The translations under genes and the position numbers were made by a program. Of a stretch of DNA of 37,724 bases, positions 14,512-22,652 are shown one piece after another. Within the stretch, counting starts at the first letter, position 1. Each line of letters opens with the position of its first letter. The stretch covers positions 1 through 37,724 of the forward strand of contig JACPKR010000024.1 in the NCBI GenBank assembly GCA_016186945.1. Reading direction: 5' to 3'. The stretch is from Deltaproteobacteria bacterium. Lineage in GTDB: Bacteria > Bdellovibrionota_B > Oligoflexia > Oligoflexales > Bog-1112. The notes beneath the pieces were generated by a model. The model was not told where the DNA came from, searched no databases, and saw nothing but the letters and a program-made list of their open reading frames with translations.

Positions 14512-15269
14512 CGGAATCTCCAGATCAGGTTAATATAGGGAGATGTGAAACCGTAGGCACTGAGGATTCCGAAATCAAGGCTAAAAATGTCCCAACTTCG
14601 CATGACGGTGAGGTAGCTCACATAACTTTTGGCTCCCTCTTTTAGCTTCCGGAGATTGTTGATATCCCGGCTTTCGTCACCCGCCTCACTTTCAATTTCC
14701 TGTGAAGTGGTTATAGGAAGTAAGAAAAGTCCACTTACAGCCCACTCCGACGAAAGGTAGTAGTCAAACCCAGCGAATATCGAATAAAGCTCCAGTTCCA
14801 GAGTGCTCCGCACTCCATCGTTTTCCCCCTGGATCACGATGAGTATTCGTGCAGGCCCCGCATTTATGTACAGATTTTCAAGGGGACTCGATGCAGTCAC
14901 CGCCACGCCATGAAGGGAAAGGAATTGATAGTCCCGAAAACCCTTCAGGAGTTGAAGCTGCGTGTACGAAGTGAAACTGACTTCCACCAACTCCGTTTGA
15001 AACATGCGATGCTTTAAAAACAAATTGGGGATTGCTTTATTGATTGCGTAGGGGAGCATCCCCAACTCAAGATTTTCGGTGAGGCCGTACTTGAGACCCG
15101 AGACAGGTGCAAGCTCCCATTCCGCTTTCTCTAAAAGCCGGGCGTTGAAAAAAGTGTGAATGTGGCGATCAGATGAAAATTCAGCATGAAGGCCAGAAGA
15201 CAATAGTAAGATGAGGAAGGCTGCGCGGTTCCCTCCAAACCATCTCCTTGCCCCAAGCGGCTTACGCAT
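14508..15269 (-). CDS. Exported barrel-like protein whose start lies in a family A repeat
   Basis: The 253-residue product begins MRKPLGARRWFGGNRAA, which is the translated end of a family A element, then runs into a hydrophobic leader (FLILLLSSGLHA). The basic repeat-derived residues thus serve as the n-region of a signal peptide. The mature part has alternating strands (LKYGLTENLELGML, YTQLQLLKGF, YSIFAGFDYYL) and ends INLIWRFR, with the terminal aromatic typical of outer-membrane barrels. It starts eight bases after the stop of the two-domain protein and overlaps the protease gene by four bases. No family was recognised. Confidence 0.6.
   Translation of the reverse strand: MRKPLGARRWFGGNRAAFLILLLSSGLHAEFSSDRHIHTFFNARLLEKAEWELAPVSGLKYGLTENLELGMLPYAINKAIPNLFLKHRMFQTELVEVSFTSYTQLQLLKGFRDYQFLSLHGVAVTASSPLENLYINAGPARILIVIQGENDGVRSTLELELYSIFAGFDYYLSSEWAVSGLFLLPITTSQEIESEAGDESRDINNLRKLKEGAKSYVSYLTVMRSWDIFSLDFGILSAYGFTSPYINLIWRFR
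15220..15269. repeat. Family A half element forming the 5' end of a gene
   Basis: On the minus strand the sequence begins ATGCGTAAGCCGCTTGGGG and continues through the AAGGAGATGG and GGAGGGAAC segments, matching one half of the 17782 element with about five changes. It supplies the ATG and first 17 codons of the 14508-15269 gene. The other half is absent. Confidence 0.75.
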
Positions 15270-15276
15270 TGCACTA

Positions 15277-16065
15277 CTAGCCCCCTCTTGGGTCTTTTTC
15301 CTTGGGCAGAACCGTGAAAGTCTTGTTAAGAGACTGCCCCGTCATGCTACGGATATGGAGAAGATAACGGCCCGGCTTCAAACGACCCAGATCAACCATC
15401 GCGGTTAATGGCACTGGAGCATAGCCACAGTCATTATTCAAATCAACCGTCAAACTTGGCAAGACTTCGATCAGATGGTCAGTATGAAGGATCTTGATGT
15501 TTTCCTGATGAAGCTGCATGCAGTTTGTCGGCAAGACTCCGGAGAGGACGGCGACACTGTTCTCCGTTTCGTATACCATTTCCGGAATAAAGACACTTGA
15601 AATAGGAGCGTAGATAGTATCGTCAACATCCTCACCTTGAGCCTTCTTGACAGTCAGCACTGTATCCTGTGGTTCACCTTTTCTTGCAAAGACAACTGTA
15701 TACTGGCCTTCCCTCAAGCTTCCCAGCTTCAGAACGGATGAATAGGGCACAGGCCACTTCAAGTGGGGAGCGTCCTCTCGATCCCTCAAACATGCGGCTA
15801 TGGGCTTTTTCACGGCCCCCTGCTTCACGGTAACAACGTTGCTTGTGGGGTCCAAATAAAAGGTTGGGGGAAGAAGCTCGTAGCACAGACTAGGAAGCTG
15901 TCCGTCCAAGACGATCTCCACGGTGTCGTTATCATCAAAACCTGCGGGCACAAAAACGCGATCAACACTGACATCCACCGCGGTAGTGCCAAACGCGGAA
16001 AGGGAAAAAAGAAGACAGCTCCCTGCTATCCCTGTCAGTGAGAATTTTTTTAAAACCGACAACAT
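15277..16065 (-). CDS. Exported protein with two duplicated beta-sandwich-like domains
   Basis: After a signal peptide (SLTGIAGSCLLFSLSAFG) the protein consists of two similar halves. Each has a VFxP strand, a GxLPxxC segment (GQLPSLC, GVLPTNC), a second Cys, and a closing LGxLxxGxY motif (LGSLREGQY, LGRLKPGRY). This is clear internal duplication of an Ig-like module, each probably with one disulfide. The family is not recognised. ATG 16065 is preferred to ATG 16083 because GAGGAG lies seven bases upstream. It directly follows the transglutaminase gene, so it may be a binding or chaperone partner for an exported operon product (inference). Confidence 0.6.
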   Translation of the reverse strand: MLSVLKKFSLTGIAGSCLLFSLSAFGTTAVDVSVDRVFVPAGFDDNDTVEIVLDGQLPSLCYELLPPTFYLDPTSNVVTVKQGAVKKPIAACLRDREDAPHLKWPVPYSSVLKLGSLREGQYTVVFARKGEPQDTVLTVKKAQGEDVDDTIYAPISSVFIPEMVYETENSVAVLSGVLPTNCMQLHQENIKILHTDHLIEVLPSLTVDLNNDCGYAPVPLTAMVDLGRLKPGRYLLHIRSMTGQSLNKTFTVLPKEKDPRGG

Positions 16066-16090
16066 AAGGCGACTCCTCATCATTCCTGGG

Positions 16091-17686
16091 TTATTGAGTA
16101 CGTGTCGAAAGTTTCAACAGACTTTGAACGATTTTATTTAACGGTTGCCCGTAGATTGCCGACTGGCTAGCGAGTTTCCTCCATCTCTCTTCCAAGGGTT
16201 GCTGACCGTCCCACAAATCGGCGCCTAACAAATGGTAATCACCCATCGCCATTGGTTTGGCGTTGGAGGTAGGCGTCCACAGAAAATCAGGGTGAGCATT
16301 GTTGTACCACTCCCCTCCTAAAATTTTCCCATCTTTGTCGAGTTCCAGATCATAAACATAAGAGACGGTATGGGACCGGTCTTCACGTTCAGGATTGGCC
16401 TCAGCATACTGACGCGGTCTGTTTTCCACACCATAGCTTATACGCATGTTAACGCCCACGATTTTTTTCGCATCACGCGCCCGGTATTTCTTGAATTCAT
16501 CCCTAGCAAATGTATCCATACCAATCACCGCTTCATCAAGCGAGCTTGTCTCCTTGAGAGTTTGAGGGTTGAAATAACGATAGCTGTATGAAAACACAGG
16601 CTGGTTCCAGACTTCGTAATCGAAAGTTGCGTCGAGAATAAAGCTCCGCTTTTTTATTCCGACCTGATTGACAACGGCCATGTGCCAACTGCCCGGGTTC
16701 ATGTCAAAGCAGTCGTTCTCGATAATCCTACCTACATCATCTGTTTTTACATCCTTCGTTGAACATCGACCGCCTATAAAGCGGACCGGGGTGCGCGTCT
16801 TAGCCCAAACAAGCGAAATAAGTGCGCGAATGTCTGCCGGGTAGAAACTAATCCTGCTCCGCCCATTCGCTGCGGACACTTCGATCTTGTGTAGGGGGCG
16901 GGCTTCCATGTAGGAGGCAGGAGCCCACCCGTGACATATGCCCATCCATCGTTCAACGTCTCCGTCTCTTTCGAAATACCCTTTTCCTTCTTTCCACAAT
17001 TGGTCAGTAAGGGGGGATTTTTCCCCACCAAGCAAAAGGTCATATTTTTCCGAGGGAGACAGACCTTGCAATTCTTCTTCCGTCCCATTTTCAACAATTT
17101 TTGTAGAGGGACGGGCGCTGATAAAGTCGAAGAACCCTTTCCAACCATTTTGGCTCATAAAATCCGTATCGGCATACCGAGCGCCCAAAACTCCGCGGTA
17201 AATAGGCCAGTAGTCATCGGACCATGGCCGTGCAGGAAGTTCCTGCTCGCGAAGAGCCATTCGATCCATTTCAAACACATTACGGACGAGACTCCCGCCA
17301 CCTTCTATCAAGTCTTCCGGCTTATCATAAGTAGCAAACTCCTCCGGGCTTCCCTCAATGGGTGCATGAACACGTTCTCCTCGTAAGGGCAGCGTGCGCA
17401 CGCGGTTCGCATCCCTCGGGAACAAATTCCTAACGCGAAATTCTTCCCTTTTTATGAAAAATTGTCTGTCGGATGTAAATTCCGAAGGGAAGGGGCGAGA
17501 ACCATGCACCACTCGACCTTTCGCGTCCGTTTTTTCAGGTAAAGTGTTGAGAAAATATCTCGGGTTCTCATAGAACGACTGCAATTTCTCTTCCAAGGAA
17601 GAAGAGGGATCTTGCGAAAACCCCTGGTTTACGAAAACAAACGCCCACAACATCACACCGAGAGGATAACGAGTAAGCACAGCCAC
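16091..17686 (-). CDS. Exported transglutaminase-elicitor (GP42/Pep-13) family protein
   Basis: The 531-residue product has a signal peptide (VMLWAFVFVNQGFS). Its core matches the TGase-elicitor family named for the Phytophthora GP42 transglutaminase: WMGICHGWAPAS with likely catalytic Cys251, a GGRC at 305-308, NPGSWHMAVVN with His335, LDATFD with Asp352, then VWNQPV at 359-364. VWNQPV is the invariant start of Pep-13, the GP42 peptide sensed by plants. Members form protein cross-links between glutamine and lysine side chains. It is the first gene of the operon; GTG 17686 and GTG 17680 (AGGA seven bases upstream) are possible starts. Bacterial substrates are unknown. Confidence 0.85.
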   Translation of the reverse strand: MAVLTRYPLGVMLWAFVFVNQGFSQDPSSSLEEKLQSFYENPRYFLNTLPEKTDAKGRVVHGSRPFPSEFTSDRQFFIKREEFRVRNLFPRDANRVRTLPLRGERVHAPIEGSPEEFATYDKPEDLIEGGGSLVRNVFEMDRMALREQELPARPWSDDYWPIYRGVLGARYADTDFMSQNGWKGFFDFISARPSTKIVENGTEEELQGLSPSEKYDLLLGGEKSPLTDQLWKEGKGYFERDGDVERWMGICHGWAPASYMEARPLHKIEVSAANGRSRISFYPADIRALISLVWAKTRTPVRFIGGRCSTKDVKTDDVGRIIENDCFDMNPGSWHMAVVNQVGIKKRSFILDATFDYEVWNQPVFSYSYRYFNPQTLKETSSLDEAVIGMDTFARDEFKKYRARDAKKIVGVNMRISYGVENRPRQYAEANPEREDRSHTVSYVYDLELDKDGKILGGEWYNNAHPDFLWTPTSNAKPMAMGDYHLLGADLWDGQQPLEERWRKLASQSAIYGQPLNKIVQSLLKLSTRTQ

Positions 17687-17781
17687 ATCCTAACCGACTA
17701 AATGAAATTATCAATTGTTTGTCCTTTTCAAAAGATACAACTGTCATCTGTTCTTGTCTAGGTCATAAAGGGCAAGGGGTA

Positions 17782-17923
17782 ATGCGTAAGCCACTTGGGG
17801 CAAGGAGGTGGTTTGGAGGAAACTGCGCAGCTGGTTCCTCCAAGAAATGTTACGCAAGGAGGTGGTTTGGAGGAAACTGCGCAGCTGGTTCCTCCAAGAA
17901 TTCCCCGCAAGTGGCTTACGTAT
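17782..17923. mobile_element. Family A element with two tandem cores
   Basis: The left end is identical to the 2315 terminal repeat and the right end matches it with a few changes. Inside are two direct copies of the AAGGAGGTGG...TTGGAGGAA...TTCCTCCAA unit. It occupies most of the 229-base gap between recJ and the transglutaminase gene. The minus-strand TAA stop of recJ lies within its right terminal repeat. Confidence 0.8.
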
Positions 17924-19556
17924 TTATGGCATAATCACATCCGATAAGGGAAAGTTGACTACGGCCTTGCCATTGTTGACGAGAGGCTGTGACGAGAACG
18001 TCGACGTGTGTCATCTCGGCAATTTCTTGATGCACTTCGTTGAAAAACATGATTTTCTGAGCTTGTTTCTGCGCACCTTCGATGAACACAGCAGTATGTT
18101 TCGGCTTTCCCGTATCCTTATCGTTGTAAAAACGGACGTCGTGAATGCGAGCTGAAATCTTGAACACAGGTTCTTCAAAACCATGACCGAAGGGTCTGAG
18201 GGAGCTAAGATGGTCGGTAAGATCCAATTTTGCCAAGTTCATAGGTAAGGCGCAGTCATAATAGATGACACTTTCCCATCTGTCGGGGTTTTTCCTTTTT
18301 TCATCCTCTGCAAACATCAGCAATTGTTCCCGAATAGCCTCTTCTTTCTCTAAGGGGAAAGAGAAACCACCAGCCGCTTTATGACCACCAAATTTTGTGA
18401 AATGCGCTTTAGCGGATGACATTGCATTTGTAACATCGAAATGTGGGATGGAGCGAGCCGATCCCTTGCACAGCTCGGCTTTCTGAAACAGCCAAGTAGG
18501 TTTCCAATATGTTTCTGCAATTTTGCTGGCGGCAATCCCGACCACACCGGCATGCCAGTCCCCTCCGAGAAAGAGGATGGGATCATTCCTGTATGTTTCA
18601 GCAAGCTCTGCTGCTTCTTCTACAATGCGAGCCTGAACTTTCTTCCTGCGTTCGTTACAGACGTTCATATATTTGATGAGCGGCTCAACATCATCCCCGA
18701 CAAAGGCTTCAATCACCTTGTCGGCGTGGTCGAGTCGGCCCACAGCATTGATACGCGGGCCGAGGCGAAAACCGACATCGCGCTCGTCGAAGTTACTGCT
18801 GCTTGCCGCCGAAGCTTTCAGAAGCTTTTGCAAGACCGGACGCTTACTTTTCCACAACGCCTGCACACCAGCCTGCGCCAGGCGATGATTGACCCCGTTG
18901 AGAGGGACAACGTCGCAAATGGTGGCCATGCCTGTTAAAGCAAGAATGTCGGTCCATAGTTCAGGAGCGGGAGGGAACAAATGGCCAAGCTTGCGAAGGA
19001 GAACAAAGGTGATACCACAGCCGCACAGCTCCTGATACGTCGGCTCAGGGTGTAATTTCGGGTTTAGAATAATACAGTCTGGCATTTTTTCGATCTGCAC
19101 TTTGTGATGGTCCGTGCAGATAAATTCAACCCCCCTCTGCCGGCACCAACTCGCCTCCTCATTGGCAGTAATCCCCGTGTCCATGGTGATAATAAGCTGG
19201 GCCTTTTCATCTTCCACAAGGTGGCGGACAGCCTGCAGATTGACCCCATAACCCTCCTTGGATCGGTCGGGAATGTGGTGGACGAAGTTGTTGAAACCGA
19301 TGGACTGAAGGAACCAGATCCAACTTACGCAACTCATTGTCCCGTCAACATCATAGTCTGCATAGAGTGCGATTCTGCGATTTTGACGAAGTGCTTCCGC
19401 GATCGTCTGGAACGCTTGCTCCAGACCATGATCACCATATTCAAGCTTGGAAACAGAGTGAAAATTCCGGTTGAGGAAAAGAACTTGCGAGAGGGAACTA
19501 TAGTCGGAAGGCTCCTCCTGACTTCTCGGTTTCCAGAACTTGAACTTTCGCCCCAT
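17916..19556 (-). CDS. recJ: Single-stranded-DNA-specific exonuclease RecJ
   Basis: RecJ degrades single-stranded DNA 5' to 3' in recombination and mismatch repair. All DHH-family motifs are visible: YADYDVDGT (Asp67/69/71), DTGI (Asp126), TDHHKV (149-153), GPRINAVGRL (266-275) and the DHHA1 motif GGHKAAGGF (390-398). At 546 residues it is of usual family length. AAGGA lies seven bases before ATG 19556. It is downstream of xseA and xseB, so three single-strand nuclease components are grouped; two 30-bp palindromes lie in the xseB-recJ gap. The final ATNT-like codons and TAA come from a family A element, so the native C-terminus has been slightly altered. Confidence 0.93.
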   Translation of the reverse strand: MGRKFKFWKPRSQEEPSDYSSLSQVLFLNRNFHSVSKLEYGDHGLEQAFQTIAEALRQNRRIALYADYDVDGTMSCVSWIWFLQSIGFNNFVHHIPDRSKEGYGVNLQAVRHLVEDEKAQLIITMDTGITANEEASWCRQRGVEFICTDHHKVQIEKMPDCIILNPKLHPEPTYQELCGCGITFVLLRKLGHLFPPAPELWTDILALTGMATICDVVPLNGVNHRLAQAGVQALWKSKRPVLQKLLKASAASSSNFDERDVGFRLGPRINAVGRLDHADKVIEAFVGDDVEPLIKYMNVCNERRKKVQARIVEEAAELAETYRNDPILFLGGDWHAGVVGIAASKIAETYWKPTWLFQKAELCKGSARSIPHFDVTNAMSSAKAHFTKFGGHKAAGGFSFPLEKEEAIREQLLMFAEDEKRKNPDRWESVIYYDCALPMNLAKLDLTDHLSSLRPFGHGFEEPVFKISARIHDVRFYNDKDTGKPKHTAVFIEGAQKQAQKIMFFNEVHQEIAEMTHVDVLVTASRQQWQGRSQLSLIGCDYAINT

Positions 19557-19577
19557 GATAGATCCTTCGGAAACAAA

Positions 19578-19649
19578 TGGATCCCGCGGTCAAGCCGCGG
19601 GATGACAGTCGGAAACAAATGGATCCCGCGGTCAAGCCGCGGGATGACA
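19578..19649. repeat. Two family C palindromes (42-bp period)
   Basis: Two 30-bp copies (19578-19607 and 19620-19649) each contain ATCCCGCGG and CCGCGGGAT arms around a TCAAG loop, separated by GTCGGAAACAAA. They lie between xseB and recJ, where the transcribed hairpins may stabilise or attenuate the message. Translated, such repeats give the VIPRLDRGIQ and SSRGLTAGS strings common in bacterial genomes. Confidence 0.9.
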
Positions 19650-19651
19650 GT

Positions 19652-19897
19652 TTAATTGGGGTTTTCAGAAGGCGGAGCCTTATCGCTTGTCTGCTGATCC
19701 GCGTATTCCGCATGCAGCTTTTCAATTTTTCCCTTCACTGCATTTAAGCGGTCTCGCATTTCATTGATCAGCGCGTAGCCCTTCTCAACTTTAACAACCA
19801 TTTGGTCCAAGTCCAAGTGAGGAGAGGATAATTCACTAAGGAGGCTTTCCACCTCGCCCATCATTTTTTGATAAGGTAGAGATTCTCTAGATGTCAT
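19652..19897 (-). CDS. xseB: Exodeoxyribonuclease VII small subunit
   Basis: The 81-residue product has the helical hairpin of XseB: an N-terminal YQKMMGEVESLLSEL helix, DLDQMVVKVEKGYALI with the conserved EKGYAL-like motif, then a coiled helix. XseB binds XseA and is needed for bidirectional degradation of single-stranded DNA. It overlaps xseA by four bases (ATGA), showing coupling. The tail (STSDKAPPSENPN-type) is low complexity. Confidence 0.88.
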   Translation of the reverse strand: MTSRESLPYQKMMGEVESLLSELSSPHLDLDQMVVKVEKGYALINEMRDRLNAVKGKIEKLHAEYADQQTSDKAPPSENPN

Positions 19898-21594
19898 TTC
19901 ATTGTTCCTTCTTTTTTCTCGACCTGAACTATTAAAAGCCCATCTGAAAGTTTCGCCGTCAGATGTTCCCCGAGTTCCACATGGGCAATACTGGTTACTT
20001 TGTTGTCACCTTTCCACAATTGAGTCCAACCTTTTTCCAACCATGGACGGGGGTCAAGTGTGCGAACTTTCTGTTGCCAGTGTTCAAGGTTTGTGAATAA
20101 ACGCTCCAGGCGAAGTTTCGTTTGCCACTCCAGTTTATCAAGCTGCTCATCTAATGTTTTGGCACGGGCCTGCATGAAAAGCCCGGAATGAAGAGCTAGC
20201 TTTGCGTGCCAGGCCGAAAGCGCACCGTGGAAGTCCGATAAACGGGAGCTGCACTTTCTCTCGATCTGGTGTTCGTAGGTGCTAAGTTTCTCCCGCTGTC
20301 TGCCAAGTGTTTCCCGTGCGCTACGAGTGAGCTTCTCGTTCAGCACGGCCTGTTTATCAAGCAGGCTTACGTAAACCTGCTCCAGTCGGCGTCGAAAAAA
20401 GGTCGTGCTCTGCTCCAGACGTTTTCTTGCCTCTTCAAACCGTGAAAGAATAAAGTCAGCAGCGGCCGTGGGTGTTTTCTGACGTTCGTAGCAGACTTCC
20501 TCTGCAATGCAGCGATCGTCATGGTGACCTATCGCAGCAACAACGGGAATGGGACAGTGAGCGATGGCATACGCTATTTCGGGAGTGTCGAACCATCGAA
20601 GGTCGGCAGCACTTCCTCCTCCACGAGTCAGGACAATGACGTCACACTCATGGGAGATGAGTAAAGTGAGCGCAGCAGTCACTTCCTTCGGAGCACGGTC
20701 TCCCTGCATCGTGGTAGGGCAGTAGAGGATCTCCCCGCAGAACTTCCCCATGGCAAGCTGGTGAAGAAAATCGCTTTCAGCACGCGATTGTTCCGCGCTA
20801 ATCAGTCCCACCCGAAAGGGGAAGATGGGAAGAGGACGCTTCCCGTTAGCACAGTCGAGGCCCTTTCCCCGCAACTCGCGCAACAATTGCTCGCGGGCCA
20901 GTGCAAGTGCGCCCTTCGTATAGCTGGGGTCGACATCATGAACTGCCAGTGAAACTGTGCCACGCCCCTTGTAAAAATTGACCCGACACAAAAGACGGAC
21001 CGTCAGGCCATCTTGAAGAACGTCCCAGATTTTCTCCGCTCCGAACTTCTTATCCAGGCTTTTCAGGACTCCCGGCCAAATGACTGCTGAAATCGTACAT
21101 GTGTCACCAGAACTTTCGGAACCTTGTTCGGCGACCTGGAAAAACACACTTTTACCCCGGCGGTCGTTCAGGTTTTGCACTTCCCCGACCACCCACAGCA
21201 TATCCGGAAATCCGCGTAACACGACCCCTTCGATCAGATTCAACAACTCCGTGACACTCAGACCGTCCTTTTCTTGAGGACGGCTAACTTGGGAAACTAG
21301 CTCGCTCCCGTTTTGAGGTTCTGAGTCTTGCTTAGGTCCTTCGTCCTGCAAGGACCCTCCTCCCTGTTGCCGGCAGAGCGAATCTATATGCGCTAGGTTT
21401 TGAGAGGAGAAGGGAACCTGCCACACCTTATCTTGCCCTTGAAAATTCCCGCCCAGTGTCTTAATGACCTGGCGGTGTGCATAGGTATTTCCAGATATAA
21501 TGATGGAAGTGTTATTATGTCGATAAAAGAGAGTCAAAGCTGCCCCTGGTGGATGAACAGCCTTACATTTTAATGCTCTCTTTACAAACTGCAA
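19894..21594 (-). CDS. xseA: Exodeoxyribonuclease VII large subunit with an extra N-terminal domain
   Basis: The catalytic subunit is clear from the OB-fold (about 112-215, SVTELLNLIEGVV...WVVGEVQNL) and the active region with VGLISAEQSRAESDF, ECDVIVLTRGGGSAADL and PVVAAIGHHDD, followed by long coiled-coil helices. Before the OB-fold lie about 75 residues with IIISGNTYAHRQVIKTLGG and KVWQVP, then a Q/G/E-rich linker. This resembles the small GNTY-LGG-W domain found fused to some nucleases and helicases, and is absent from E. coli XseA. TTG 21594 has no Shine-Dalgarno; TTG 21537 with AGGGG upstream would still keep the domain. It is the first gene of xseA-xseB-recJ. Confidence 0.9.
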   Translation of the reverse strand: MQFVKRALKCKAVHPPGAALTLFYRHNNTSIIISGNTYAHRQVIKTLGGNFQGQDKVWQVPFSSQNLAHIDSLCRQQGGGSLQDEGPKQDSEPQNGSELVSQVSRPQEKDGLSVTELLNLIEGVVLRGFPDMLWVVGEVQNLNDRRGKSVFFQVAEQGSESSGDTCTISAVIWPGVLKSLDKKFGAEKIWDVLQDGLTVRLLCRVNFYKGRGTVSLAVHDVDPSYTKGALALAREQLLRELRGKGLDCANGKRPLPIFPFRVGLISAEQSRAESDFLHQLAMGKFCGEILYCPTTMQGDRAPKEVTAALTLLISHECDVIVLTRGGGSAADLRWFDTPEIAYAIAHCPIPVVAAIGHHDDRCIAEEVCYERQKTPTAAADFILSRFEEARKRLEQSTTFFRRRLEQVYVSLLDKQAVLNEKLTRSARETLGRQREKLSTYEHQIERKCSSRLSDFHGALSAWHAKLALHSGLFMQARAKTLDEQLDKLEWQTKLRLERLFTNLEHWQQKVRTLDPRPWLEKGWTQLWKGDNKVTSIAHVELGEHLTAKLSDGLLIVQVEKKEGTMK

Positions 21595-21638
21595 GGTAAT
21601 GCGTTCGTCCTAGCGCGACAAAATTACGCAATCAAACC

Positions 21639-21668
21639 TTGCGCGAATTTTTTCAAGGATGATATATT
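21639..21668 (+). promoter_or_regulatory. Candidate promoter for the ABC transporter operon
   Basis: TTGCGC (21639-21644) and ATATATT (21662-21668) lie 17 bases apart, 43 bases ahead of GTG 21711, in the gap between the divergent xseA and transporter genes. It fits a sigma-70 layout but is unproven. Confidence 0.35.
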
Positions 21669-21710
21669 TTTGAACGCATAGTTTTTTGAATCATAGAGAA
21701 GGGATTCGAT

Positions 21711-22652
21711 GTGATTAGGGCTACAAATCTAACAAGAAAGTATGGCGCGTTCACTGCCGTGGACTCGATCTCTTTTGAAATACCGCGAGGGCAGATCGTG
21801 GGACTCCTCGGCCACAATGGCGCGGGAAAAACGACAACACTTAAAATGCTGACAGGCTATCTTGAGCCGACTGAAGGTGAAGTTGAAATAGCTGGTCTTA
21901 GTGTTTTGAACGATCTTTTGAGCGTGCAAGGCAAGATCGGTTACCTTTCAGAACAGTCTCCGCTTTATCCAGAAATGACGGTTTGGCAATACCTTTATTA
22001 TGTAGCTGAAATGAGAGGTGTTGCGGCCCCGAGGATTGGAGACGCTGTACGCGAAGCCATTCGCGCCACGGACCTAGGGAAGAAAGCGGAAGATCTGATC
22101 ACAACTCTTTCCCGAGGCTACCAACAGAGGGTGGGCGTTGCACAAGCGATCATCCACAAACCAGAAATTCTCATCCTGGATGAGCCTACTAACGGCTTGG
22201 ACCCTACCCAGATTATGGCCATGCGGCAACTCATCCAAAACCTGAGCCGTAATGCTACGGTCATCCTGTCGACTCACATCCTCCAGGAGGTGGAAGCTAT
22301 CTGTGACCGCGTTATCATCATCCTAAACGGTCGCATCGCTATTGATTCCAGCCTGGGCGCGCTCCAGCAAGAAAACAGCCTCAAGATCTCCCTTAGGGAA
22401 GATCTTGCAAGCGTCAAGCAGACTCTTGAGTCGGTCTCAGGCGTTCATTCAGTTGCCCCTCTGTCTTCTAGTGATTCTTTGAACCACTTCTCTGTCAGAA
22501 TAACAGGAGACTACGATGCTGTTGCTCCTCACATTGCCAAGGCAGTTGTGAACAAGGGCTGGAACCTGTACCGGCTGGAAGGCGAGCATCGTGATCTTGA
22601 AAGTGTCTTTAATGAGGTAAACCGAGTGAGCAAAGGAGTTGCCCATGTCTAA
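21711..22652 (+). CDS. ABC transporter ATP-binding protein, GldA/CcmA-like
   Basis: This 313-residue ATPase has Walker A GHNGAGKTT (34-42), signature LSRGYQQR (133-140), Walker B ILILDEPTNGLDP (D157, E158) and an H-loop STHIL. A C-terminal 90-residue extension is typical of the GldA-like branch. Its start GTG 21711 follows GAAGGG. The next gene encodes the membrane and periplasmic partner and overlaps by eight bases, so they form one unit. In Bacteroidetes the GldA-GldF-GldG set supports gliding and secretion; in other bacteria the same trio has an undefined export role. Confidence 0.9.
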   Translation: MIRATNLTRKYGAFTAVDSISFEIPRGQIVGLLGHNGAGKTTTLKMLTGYLEPTEGEVEIAGLSVLNDLLSVQGKIGYLSEQSPLYPEMTVWQYLYYVAEMRGVAAPRIGDAVREAIRATDLGKKAEDLITTLSRGYQQRVGVAQAIIHKPEILILDEPTNGLDPTQIMAMRQLIQNLSRNATVILSTHILQEVEAICDRVIIILNGRIAIDSSLGALQQENSLKISLREDLASVKQTLESVSGVHSVAPLSSSDSLNHFSVRITGDYDAVAPHIAKAVVNKGWNLYRLEGEHRDLESVFNEVNRVSKGVAHV

